The notes under the pieces: generated by a model
The model's input: only the letters and a program-made list of their open reading frames with translations
Database searches by the model: none
What the model was told of the DNA's origin: nothing
Shown here: positions 5,320 to 11,110 of the stretch, piece after piece
Position numbering within the stretch: position 1 is the first letter of the stretch
Layout of the letters: each line of letters opens with the position of its first letter
Source: Bacillota bacterium
Lineage (GTDB): Bacteria; Bacillota; Clostridia; Lachnospirales; Lachnospiraceae
Assembly: GCA_023424235.1 (NCBI GenBank)
Contig: JAFAEB010000357.1
Span: 1 to 11,110 of the forward strand
Reading direction: 5' to 3'
DNA: 11,110 nt
Made by a program: the position numbers and the translations under genes

Positions 5320-6873
5320 TTATTCTTGTATTTTAGAACTAGTCGTTCTAAGGTCCATATAGTAATGCTCTTCCATTGGATCAAGTGTAACCTTTGTTAT
5401 TCCAAGTGGTAAGTTAAATCCAAAATTTTGACGAACAATTTCAATTTGATCTATAGGTATTATTTCAGCTTCTAGAACATCAAAATGTAGGTTACTTCCA
5501 AGTTGAGTTACCATATCATAACCATAAACACCTTGGTCCTTTGAATCTGTACAATAAAAATCATAGCTTGCTTTTTTATCCATGTCACATGTGATTAAAA
5601 CGCTTTCACCTGCAGGAATTGCTACCTCAAATTCTAAGTATAATACCCGATTAAGAGTATTCGTTTCTAAGAAAATATCTTCTAGTCTACCATCTTGATA
5701 TCGTTCACGAACGGACTGGGATAGTATACCATATTGGTACATTAATTCAGAGACTGCACCAAGAAACATATTCTTTGGCACTATAAGAGAACCTCCATTG
5801 TCGTATTGAGCAAAAAAATCAGTGACCAGTTCATCGATAACATCGGATAGAACTCGTTCTTTTCGCGTAATATTAACCGATACACCATCAAGTTCATTGC
5901 CTTTTTCACAAGCACCATTTTTATATCCTTGTAAAGTATAATTCCTTATATCATCACCTATCACAATCAGCATTTTAGTGTCATTCATACTCCGTACTTG
6001 ATTTGGTACAAAATAACTATATCTTCTAAAACCATCTTCTTTATATTCACTGCCATTAAAGCCATACTGCATTATAGTTGTTTTATTTGGGTCTATGGTA
6101 AAGGATATTCCTTGTGTGGCAGCATCGTATTCGCTGGGTGCAATAAAGTCTGTAAAGGTATATACAGTTACCTTCTGAGATAACACAGGGTATGGAGTAA
6201 ATGCACTGCTTTTATAACTACCGTCTTCTAATAGTGTCTTGTAACCTTTCCAACTGTTTAGTTGTAAGATATTCATACTGCCCTCTAATGTGTCGTTACC
6301 ATAAACACCAGTAAATCCACCTGAGTAACTACCAGCATAGAATGCATATGGAACATTCATACCGTTTACGGTAATGATAGGTATCTCTTTCTCAAAATCC
6401 TTAAAACTAGCTGCAAACGGGTAAATAGCCTTAATAGTTTTATCTTCATTTAAAGAATTGTTAAGTGTATAGTTGTCCTTCACATTAGTCCCCCTAATTC
6501 CAACATTGTCCACATTGGGTAGAGAAAAATCATAAACGATATTACGCGAAGCAATTATTTCGCTATTCACGGTGCTTAAAGTCAATGGGAACACGGGTCC
6601 TGCATATGACATAAAAATACTACTATCGCCGTGACCTGGAATAGTTCCTTTTCCTCCAAATGATAACCAATTTTGCAATACAATTAACCTGGCAACTACA
6701 ATTATTATTATAGTGAAAGTAAGGAGCAGGAACCATTTTTTATAGTTATAAAATGTCTTTTTATGATTCTTTGATATTGCTATTTTCATTTTATCCTCCA
6801 CTTCCTCTATACCATTAAAGACATTCTTATCATCGACTTTCACTAAATCATTAGAGTCTTTCTTATATTCCAT
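5320..6873 (-). CDS. Unrecognised membrane-anchored extracytoplasmic protein, 517 aa
   Basis: A charged 46-residue N-terminus is followed by one transmembrane helix (about 47-66, WFLLLTFTIIIIVVARLIV) and a large soluble part of about 450 residues. By the positive-inside rule (KNHKKTFYNYKK before the helix) the large part is outside the membrane. It is rich in aromatic, Gly, Ser and Asn residues with beta-strand-like stretches (PFPLTL-type strands, IPIITVNGMNVPYAFYAGSY), and contains only two Cys in the outer part (about 322 and 439). I see no enzyme motif, sortase signal, lipobox or repeat family. The layout resembles the membrane half of an anti-sigma-type or sensor protein, but no sigma factor gene adjoins, so this is only a possibility. 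The ATG has AAAGGAGAGG upstream. It has its own promoter with an inverted repeat around it, and looks monocistronic: the next minus-strand gene has its own promoter. Confidence 0.75.
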   Translation of the reverse strand: MEYKKDSNDLVKVDDKNVFNGIEEVEDKMKIAISKNHKKTFYNYKKWFLLLTFTIIIIVVARLIVLQNWLSFGGKGTIPGHGDSSIFMSYAGPVFPLTLSTVNSEIIASRNIVYDFSLPNVDNVGIRGTNVKDNYTLNNSLNEDKTIKAIYPFAASFKDFEKEIPIITVNGMNVPYAFYAGSYSGGFTGVYGNDTLEGSMNILQLNSWKGYKTLLEDGSYKSSAFTPYPVLSQKVTVYTFTDFIAPSEYDAATQGISFTIDPNKTTIMQYGFNGSEYKEDGFRRYSYFVPNQVRSMNDTKMLIVIGDDIRNYTLQGYKNGACEKGNELDGVSVNITRKERVLSDVIDELVTDFFAQYDNGGSLIVPKNMFLGAVSELMYQYGILSQSVRERYQDGRLEDIFLETNTLNRVLYLEFEVAIPAGESVLITCDMDKKASYDFYCTDSKDQGVYGYDMVTQLGSNLHFDVLEAEIIPIDQIEIVRQNFGFNLPLGITKVTLDPMEEHYYMDLRTTSSKIQE

Positions 6874-6938
6874 AGCGAAACCTCTCCTTTCGATCTAACT
6901 GTCTCTATTATAGCGATACTAGTATCCTCTACTATAAT

Positions 6939-6987
6939 GATATCATATTGCTGCAGAAAAGAGTGTCAAAATATACAATATGATATC
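6939..6987. repeat. Perfect 12-bp inverted repeat, candidate operator
   Basis: GATATCATATTG (6939-6950) and CAATATGATATC (6976-6987) are exact reverse complements, 25 bases apart. The left arm covers the -10 box of the 517-aa gene promoter and the gap holds its -35 box, so a bound regulator would block RNA polymerase. Alternatively the arms are matching promoter elements facing in opposite directions. Confidence 0.8.
6942..6969 (-). promoter_or_regulatory. Promoter of the 517-aa membrane protein gene
   Basis: On the minus strand a perfect TTGACA (6964-6969) and TATGAT (6942-6947) are 16 bases apart. The start site would be near 6935, leaving a leader of about 60 bases before the ATG. A second TATAAT lies closer to the gene (6909-6914) without a clear -35 box. 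Confidence 0.72.
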
Positions 6988-7227
6988 TTTATAATTATAA
7001 TTGATATCTCTACTTATTACTCATGGATCGTATACTATATATTTCGCTAGACATTCGTATAATCTTAGATAATAATACATTGTTAAGTAACATCATATAA
7101 GCAATATAATATACTAATATTAGTTAGATAACTTGGTGTGTGAACTAATATGCTTGTTCAATTATGTTAGAAACTAAATTCATATGAAGGATAATGTATA
7201 TGGTACCAGCAAATGCAGAGGTAATTT
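6988..7227. promoter_or_regulatory. AT-rich divergent intergenic region; weak rightward promoter candidates
   Basis: This stretch lies between the divergent 517-aa and 128-aa genes and holds no supported gene. A possible promoter for the rightward gene is TTAGAA and GATAAT (about 7168-7196, 17-base gap), but its -35 match is poor. Another TATAAT lies near 6989 inside the third copy of the 22-bp element. The sequence AGAGGT at 7217-7222 is the ribosome site of the following gene. Confidence 0.35.
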
Positions 7228-7614
7228 ATGGAACATCTAGCTCAATTTTTAGCTCTTATATTACTTGTGATCGGATTAATTGCTACAATCGTAAGCGTTA
7301 TAATCGAAGTCACGAAAGAAATTATTATTGTAAAAAAAATACCTAAAGACATTAAAGTCATTGTATTATCTTTAGCATTATGTATATTTTCATATTTATC
7401 CTATGTTTCATATCGAGGTGTTAAAGTTGTCTGGTTTTATTTTATTGGTAGCATTATAGGTAGCTTTGTGGTTGCATTTATTGTTCTGTATGGATGGAGC
7501 AAATTCATGGTTTTATATAGGAAATTTAGAAATATACCAAATGTTGATTCTAATCTTAATATTTCATATGATATAGAAGAAAATAATAACAGTAATAACG
7601 ATGATACTGTGTAA
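7228..7614 (+). CDS. Small phage-like integral membrane protein
   Basis: The 128-residue product has three predicted membrane helices: about 5-27 (LAQFLALILLVIGLIATIVSV), 43-60 (IKVIVLSLALCIFSYLSY) and 68-90 (VWFYFIGSIIGSFVVAFIVL). The second and third are joined by YVSYRGVKV. The pattern VSVIIEVTKE...KKIPKDIKV.VLSLAL, and then GWSKF.VLYRKF after the last helix, reminds me of a small membrane protein found in prophages of Clostridia, sometimes next to lysis genes; that recollection is not proof. It ends in a polar Asn/Asp/Glu-rich cytoplasmic-type tail. The ATG has AGAGGT 5 bases upstream. No other phage gene is present in the window, so it may be a stray survivor of a prophage or an adopted gene. 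A holin-like role is possible but not shown. Confidence 0.7.
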   Translation: MEHLAQFLALILLVIGLIATIVSVIIEVTKEIIIVKKIPKDIKVIVLSLALCIFSYLSYVSYRGVKVVWFYFIGSIIGSFVVAFIVLYGWSKFMVLYRKFRNIPNVDSNLNISYDIEENNNSNNDDTV

Positions 7615-7643
7615 AACAAATCCTAATAATAACAATTAAGGTA

Positions 7644-7803
7644 CTAAACATAAACATAAATGAAGATTAAGCATAGATATCTACTAGTAGTATCTATGCT
7701 TAAATTACTTGCTGTTATATACCCCATACTGCTTAGAAGGAGACATACAATAACTCCAATTAATACAAAGCTCAGAACCATTTTTTGCTCAATACTTAAT
7801 TTG
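7644..7803 (-). pseudogene. Fragment resembling the N-terminus of a chemotaxis receptor
   Basis: A minus-strand frame entering before an ATG at 7779-7781 reads KLSIEQKMVLSFVLIGVIVC and continues LLLSSMGYITASNLS before degenerating to a stop at 7644-7646. The pattern K.S...KM.LSF.LI...LL....GYI resembles the first membrane helix of methyl-accepting chemotaxis proteins, which are over 500 residues. There is no ribosome site before the ATG and the rest of such a protein is missing, so it looks like a decayed remnant downstream of the Nudix gene. A short membrane peptide is the alternative. Confidence 0.35.
7667..7703. terminator. 13-bp-stem hairpin between convergent genes, possible terminator
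   Basis: TTAAGCATAGATA (7667-7679) and TATCTATGCTTAA (7691-7703) pair perfectly around an 11-base loop that is itself nearly all palindrome (CTACTAGTAG). It lies between the rightward 128-aa gene and the leftward lactonase/kinase/Nudix genes, where a bidirectional terminator is expected. The U-run is poor on both strands, so termination is uncertain. Confidence 0.5.
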
Positions 7804-7817
7804 CATGTCTTAAACTA

Positions 7818-8315
7818 TTAAAGATTTTGAATGCTGTTAAGGTGTCCATCAAGTCTTTTTCTATGAGTATGTACATACTTTTCGCTATCAACAAACTTTA
7901 GAAATTCCTCTTCTTCTAACCAAAGATAAGATATCGTCTCTCCATCCTGTAATGTAATTGAATGCTTATCACAATCAGTATTACATAAATATCCTATGTA
8001 TATTGTATCCATACCTATATAATGATAAATTTGTTCAAGTTTATTTGCAGTGATACCTGTTTCTTCTTTTAGCTCTCTAATAGCCGCACAAAGAGCAGAT
8101 TCACCTTTTAGTGAGCTCCCACTTGCACTAGCTTCATATAGCCCTGGATAGTTTGGTTTATTATGATCTCGTTGCATTAATAAATAGGAACCATCTATAT
8201 GTCTTACAAGTACTTCACTTACTAGATGATATAATCCATCTGGTATCTGTTGACCACGAATTAATTCAAATCCTGCAAGTGTACCATCCTCATAATAAGC
8301 ATCCCAGATTTCCAT
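7818..8315 (-). CDS. Nudix hydrolase
   Basis: The 165-residue product carries a complete Nudix box (GX5EX7REUXEEXGU): Gly66, Glu72, Arg80-Glu81, Glu84-Glu85 and Gly87, in GSSLKGESALCAAIRELKEE. The acidic residues bind the metal that activates hydrolysis of nucleoside-diphosphate-linked compounds. The N-terminal part (MEIWDAYYEDGTLAGFELIR, then IPDGLYHLVSEVLV) resembles the YfcD/isopentenyl-diphosphate-isomerase-like branch, where a short leading strand precedes the domain. The substrate is unknown. It is cytoplasmic with no signal or membrane segment. The ATG has GGAGG 7 bases upstream. It lies 36 bases after the APH-fold kinase gene and is the last gene of that series, so the two are probably cotranscribed and might act on related phosphorylated metabolites. 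Confidence 0.9.
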   Translation of the reverse strand: MEIWDAYYEDGTLAGFELIRGQQIPDGLYHLVSEVLVRHIDGSYLLMQRDHNKPNYPGLYEASASGSSLKGESALCAAIRELKEETGITANKLEQIYHYIGMDTIYIGYLCNTDCDKHSITLQDGETISYLWLEEEEFLKFVDSEKYVHTHRKRLDGHLNSIQNL

Positions 8316-8351
8316 TTTCTTACCTCCATTAAAAGGATAGCTAATTAACTA

Positions 8352-9353
8352 TTAGCTTAATTCCTTTTTCTTGTCAAACCGATGATACCATAGTTTGAAC
8401 TGCTTCATTCTAAAATCAAAGTAGCTATCATTATACCAACTACATCCTGCATTTTGTTCAACTACTCTAGCATGTAGACCCATTAACCATAGTTCACGTA
8501 AAGCAGCAAAGGCATTAATGGATACTAGTTCGATGTCACTTAGTTTACGTATACTATTATAACCTTCTAAGAAAGCTTTCCATGGTTCTTTATCGATATA
8601 ATCTTCGCAACCAGCTGTTTCGTTCCATGCGTATACACATATGTCATACGCTCTCCAACCGTAGCCCATACAATCAAAATCAAATATGGTTGGATTATCC
8701 CCGTTAAAAAACACATTTCCATTATGGATATCACCATGACAGTAACCATAATAAGGTTTTTCAAAACTTAAGTTTTTCTCAATATAAGTAGATATTTGCT
8801 CGCTAGCTTTTTGAATAAAATCATAATCCTCTTTTCGGTGCTTCAAATAAGGACTTATCAATCCCAATGGTTTTATAGCTAATTGATTTAAATCAATTGG
8901 CTCTCTACTAACCTTAAAATTATTGGAATCTGCTACCATATGTAATTTAGCAAGTGATTTACCAAGATTATAACATTTCTTTTCATGGTTATCAGATGGT
9001 TGATTCTTTGCTTCTTCAAAAAGCACAGCAAATCGCTTGCCTTCCGGGGCATTAATATCCCAAATATATTGTCCATCCTTACACTTAATTGGAACTACAG
9101 CAGGTATATCGTTCTGGCATAAGGTATTTATAATAGATATTTCTTCTTCGTAATCATGTTTTTCATGAACTGCTGTTAGTGAAATTCTTAAGTAATAAAG
9201 ATAAGAATCTAACTTAACAATATAAATATCATTTAGTCCAGAATCGAATAAATTACAACTTAAATTATCATTAAAACCATATCTTTTCATTAGTTCAACT
9301 CTAAGTTCTCTAGGATCTAACTGTGAATACCGTACTGGAAAATTCATGGGCAC
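8352..9353 (-). CDS. APH-fold phosphotransferase (aminoglycoside/choline kinase-like)
   Basis: The 333-residue product has the protein-kinase-like fold of the APH family. The N-lobe (about 1-115) has strand motifs such as YYLRIS. The catalytic loop is YCHGDIHNGNVFF with Asp208 as base and Asn213 as metal ligand, followed by the metal-binding FDFD (Asp225, Asp227) and GYGWRAYDI. A helical C-terminus completes the fold. This architecture fits the homoserine-kinase-II/SrkA/choline-kinase side of the family, so a metabolite or protein Ser/Thr target is as likely as an aminoglycoside. The start is uncertain: AAGGAGGT is followed by GTG (9351-9353) after only 4 bases and by an in-frame ATG (9345-9347) after 10; both give almost the same protein. 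A TATAAT box near the end of the upstream lactonase gene could give it an extra promoter. Confidence 0.86.
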   Translation of the reverse strand: MPMNFPVRYSQLDPRELRVELMKRYGFNDNLSCNLFDSGLNDIYIVKLDSYLYYLRISLTAVHEKHDYEEEISIINTLCQNDIPAVVPIKCKDGQYIWDINAPEGKRFAVLFEEAKNQPSDNHEKKCYNLGKSLAKLHMVADSNNFKVSREPIDLNQLAIKPLGLISPYLKHRKEDYDFIQKASEQISTYIEKNLSFEKPYYGYCHGDIHNGNVFFNGDNPTIFDFDCMGYGWRAYDICVYAWNETAGCEDYIDKEPWKAFLEGYNSIRKLSDIELVSINAFAALRELWLMGLHARVVEQNAGCSWYNDSYFDFRMKQFKLWYHRFDKKKELS

Positions 9354-9434
9354 AGGACCTCCTTATTAAAGTTTAATCTATCTGATAAAAATATTTGGGA
9401 ATAGAACTCTTAATGCTTGCCTTCTTTTATTATA

Positions 9435-10472
9435 CTACTCTTCTGTTAACAAACATACGGGCATGCTGATACCTTTAATTTCTTCTACAAAGGTTAACAT
9501 ACCAGTTATACTATCTCTACTATAGATAGTAATATTATCACTATCTTTATTCGCACAGAGTAAAAACTTATCATTGCTACATAAAATAAAGTCTCTTGGA
9601 TGTTTCCCCTTCGAACTTACAATGTAGCGAAGATTTATGGTACCATCTTCATTTACTTTAAATATTGAAATACTATCTTCACCACGATTCGAGGTGTATA
9701 GGAACTTACCATCCTCTGTAATTCGAATGGCAGCAGCAAAAGATTGGATTTTTGAATGCATTAAGGAAGATTCCCATGTAAGGATATTAAAACCCGAATC
9801 CATATCATATTCTAAGATATAGATTTCTGAACTTAACTCAGTTAGTACATATGCATATTTTCCATTCGGATGAAATGCCATATGTCTAGGCCCACATCCA
9901 GGTGGAAGTTCAACGTTTAAATCTTCACGTTTTATTAACTTACCATCTTTATAATCGACTTCATAAACTGCCATCATATCAATCCCTAAGTCACATACAC
10001 ATAGAAATTTCTCATCTGGTGTTAGATAAACAGAATGGGCATAAGCCTTATCTTGCCTAATTGAATTATAACCTCTTCCAATATGTCTTATATCACTACA
10101 TAATTCCGAAATACTCCCATCCTTATCTAAACGATACATAAGAACAGCTGCATCTGAATAACTAACAGCGAATAAGAAATGTTCCTCTTTATCTAGTGTT
10201 AAGTGAACCAGCCCTCCACATGGAGCAATTACCTTATTAATTCGATGTAACTTATCATGTTCAATCTGATAAGCACATAGCTCACCATTCTTACCGGCTA
10301 TGGTTTCTGAAACGGCATATAAACGTGATTTGTCCGTGTTAATATAAAAATAGGATGGAGATTCTTGTACAGCTACTAATTCAGCAACTGAATTATTTAT
10401 GTTTTCCTCCAAGCCTATCTTATAAATACCTTCACTGTTGTTGTGTGTATAGGTTCCAATATATATGTTCAT
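9435..10472 (-). CDS. Seven-bladed beta-propeller lactonase (6-phosphogluconolactonase-like)
   Basis: The 345-residue product matches the YkgB/Pgl-type lactonase family in length and motifs. MNIYIGTYTHNNSEGIY opens the first blade. GPRHMAFHPNGKYAYVLTEL (194-213), ITEDGKFLYTSNRGEDSISI (251-270) and GKHPRDFILCSNDKFLLCAN (289-308) show the repeating blade pattern and the conserved His/Arg pairs. Escherichia coli Pgl, of this family, hydrolyses 6-phosphogluconolactone in the cytoplasm; other members act on other sugar lactones or only bind ligands. No signal peptide is seen. The ATG has GGAGG with 7-base spacing. It is the first gene of a series with the kinase and Nudix genes; the 81-base gap to the kinase gene allows cotranscription. 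No glucose-6-phosphate dehydrogenase gene is next to it, so the pathway is unconfirmed. Confidence 0.88.
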   Translation of the reverse strand: MNIYIGTYTHNNSEGIYKIGLEENINNSVAELVAVQESPSYFYINTDKSRLYAVSETIAGKNGELCAYQIEHDKLHRINKVIAPCGGLVHLTLDKEEHFLFAVSYSDAAVLMYRLDKDGSISELCSDIRHIGRGYNSIRQDKAYAHSVYLTPDEKFLCVCDLGIDMMAVYEVDYKDGKLIKREDLNVELPPGCGPRHMAFHPNGKYAYVLTELSSEIYILEYDMDSGFNILTWESSLMHSKIQSFAAAIRITEDGKFLYTSNRGEDSISIFKVNEDGTINLRYIVSSKGKHPRDFILCSNDKFLLCANKDSDNITIYSRDSITGMLTFVEEIKGISMPVCLLTEE

Positions 10473-10590
10473 TTATTACCTCCGAAATAGTTCCACATTG
10501 TGTTCTTTTTATATAAATGTATTAATAATTGTTTTGCTTGTCCTGCGTACAATGTACATAGAACTTTAACTAAGTTTACTGTTTGTACCC

Positions 10591-10612
10591 TTATTATAAT
10601 CATATCATATTG
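10591..10612 (-). promoter_or_regulatory. AT-rich promoter element upstream of the lactonase gene
   Basis: On the minus strand CAATATGATAT is followed by a TATAAT box (10593-10598). There is no good TTGACA at 16-18 bases, so it may need an activator. The element matches 19 of 22 bases with 6929-6950 near the 517-aa gene promoter. The implied leader of about 110 bases contains the small palindrome GTACATTGTAC (10547-10557), which could be a regulator site. Confidence 0.4.
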
Positions 10613-10717
10613 TAATAAAGATGAATATAAAAATATAGGCAATGTTAGATAATATTATTGATATTAAAAATAAGTTTTGAGCGTATTATAATAGGATTCT
10701 GAAGAGGATGTTCTATT

Positions 10718-10887
10718 ATGTCATTATTATTAATGATTAAATTAGATATAGCTGCATTAAGTAACTTTCAGATTGCAGACTTGTTTGATTACATTGGACT
10801 CTCGTTGTAGATAGTATTAGTGAGCCAGTTGATGTAGGACATAAACAGCCCTTAGAATTATTGTTGTTTTCTAAAATATGGAAATAA
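10718..10887 (+). pseudogene. Small frame broken by an apparent frameshift
   Basis: An ATG at 10718 opens 30 codons (MSLLLMIKLDIAALSNFQIA, then DLFDYIGLSL) to a TAG at 10808. A second frame, shifted by one base back, continues across that stop and reads VDSISEPVDVGHKQPLELLL, then FSKIWK, to a TAA at 10885. Joined by one base change in length they would make about 55-57 residues. A GAGG lies 10 bases before the ATG and a TATAAT lies near 10685. I do not recognise the protein; it may be a remnant or chance. Confidence 0.3.
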
Positions 10888-10970
10888 AAAAATCACTTCA
10901 TTCACCTCATTAATCTGTATATTTACTACAGTTCTACACACAATATGTCAAAATACTTGGAGGTGATCAT

Positions 10971-11110
10971 TTGGAAAATCAAAAATCGGAATCTAAAAAT
11001 TCCAATAATAATATGAAGAGTAAAAAGGATAAAGTAAGCAATAGAAAAATGAATAATTTAAAGTCAAGTGTTGTTGATTATGTTAGCGGTGATTCCACAC
11101 CATCTTCATC
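10971..11110 (+). CDS. N-terminus of an unknown Lys/Asn/Ser-rich protein (runs off the window)
   Basis: The start is taken as TTG (10971-10973) because GGAGGTGATC lies 7 bases upstream, an almost ideal ribosome site; the first in-frame ATG comes 14 codons later without one. The 46 visible codons encode a hydrophilic low-complexity N-terminus (ENQKSESKNSNNNMKSKKDK) and then a region rich in Ser and Val ending ...DYVSGDSTPSS. No domain, signal peptide or membrane helix is visible yet. Such leaders often precede membrane or surface domains or form disordered tails, but nothing more can be said from this part. Confidence 0.65.
   Translation, partial: MENQKSESKNSNNNMKSKKDKVSNRKMNNLKSSVVDYVSGDSTPSS

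Noticed and set aside
5998..6183. Plus-strand 61-codon frame
   Set aside because: It is a shadow inside the 517-aa gene without a start signal.
7437..7619. Minus-strand 60-codon frame
   Set aside because: It is antisense to the well-supported 128-aa membrane protein gene and has no ribosome site.
8567..8764. Minus-strand 65-codon frame
   Set aside because: It is an out-of-frame shadow inside the APH-fold kinase gene.
9637..9822. Plus-strand 61-codon frame
   Set aside because: It is antisense to the beta-propeller lactonase gene with no supporting signals.

Overview
The window comes from an AT-rich bacterium. Strong GGAGG-type ribosome sites, GTG/TTG starts, a holin-like type I toxin locus and gene content typical of low-GC Firmicutes suggest class Clostridia, possibly Lachnospiraceae. 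This is inferred from style and gene families; no rRNA or species marker is present. Most genes lie on the minus strand.

Region by region. (1) 1-143: 3' end of a plus-strand cold-shock protein gene and its intrinsic terminator. (2) 293-1066: a minus-strand AadA-like aminoglycoside nucleotidyltransferase, preceded by a 13-bp tandem repeat. (3) 1272-4867: a compact minus-strand cluster that looks like one transcription unit. In reading order it holds an unrecognised 174-aa protein, a protein with a C-terminal J domain, an AviRa-type 23S rRNA methyltransferase, a zinc-ribbon/P-loop kinase-like protein, a small open frame with a good ribosome site but no usual start codon, and an MBL-fold hydrolase. 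(4) 4911-5233: a compact type I toxin-antitoxin locus. A 29-residue hydrophobic toxin gene (minus) and a short antisense RNA (plus) converge on one bidirectional terminator, and both leaders carry copies of the same sequence as an inverted repeat. (5) 5320-6873: an orphan 517-aa membrane-anchored extracytoplasmic protein with a good promoter and a perfect 12-bp inverted repeat upstream. (6) 7228-7614: a lone plus-strand phage-like small membrane protein. (7) 7644-7803: a hydrophobic fragment resembling a chemotaxis-receptor N-terminus, overlapped by a 13-bp-stem hairpin. (8) 7818-10472: a minus-strand series of beta-propeller lactonase, APH-fold kinase and Nudix hydrolase. (9) 10473-11110: regulatory DNA, a probable frameshifted small gene, and the start of a Lys/Asn-rich protein from a TTG codon.

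How the genes may work together: cluster 3 joins a ribosome-modifying enzyme of a family that gives orthosomycin resistance with a kinase-like protein, a J-domain protein and a hydrolase. With the upstream toxin locus and the downstream nucleotidyltransferase, this looks like an accessory stress or antibiotic-response island, but no common function is shown by sequence alone. The most interesting structure is the toxin-antitoxin locus, laid out like the enterococcal par/Fst system but with the leader repeats inverted rather than direct. A 22-bp AT-rich element occurring three times near promoters (6929-6950, 6976-6997, 10591-10612) is a second unexplained pattern.
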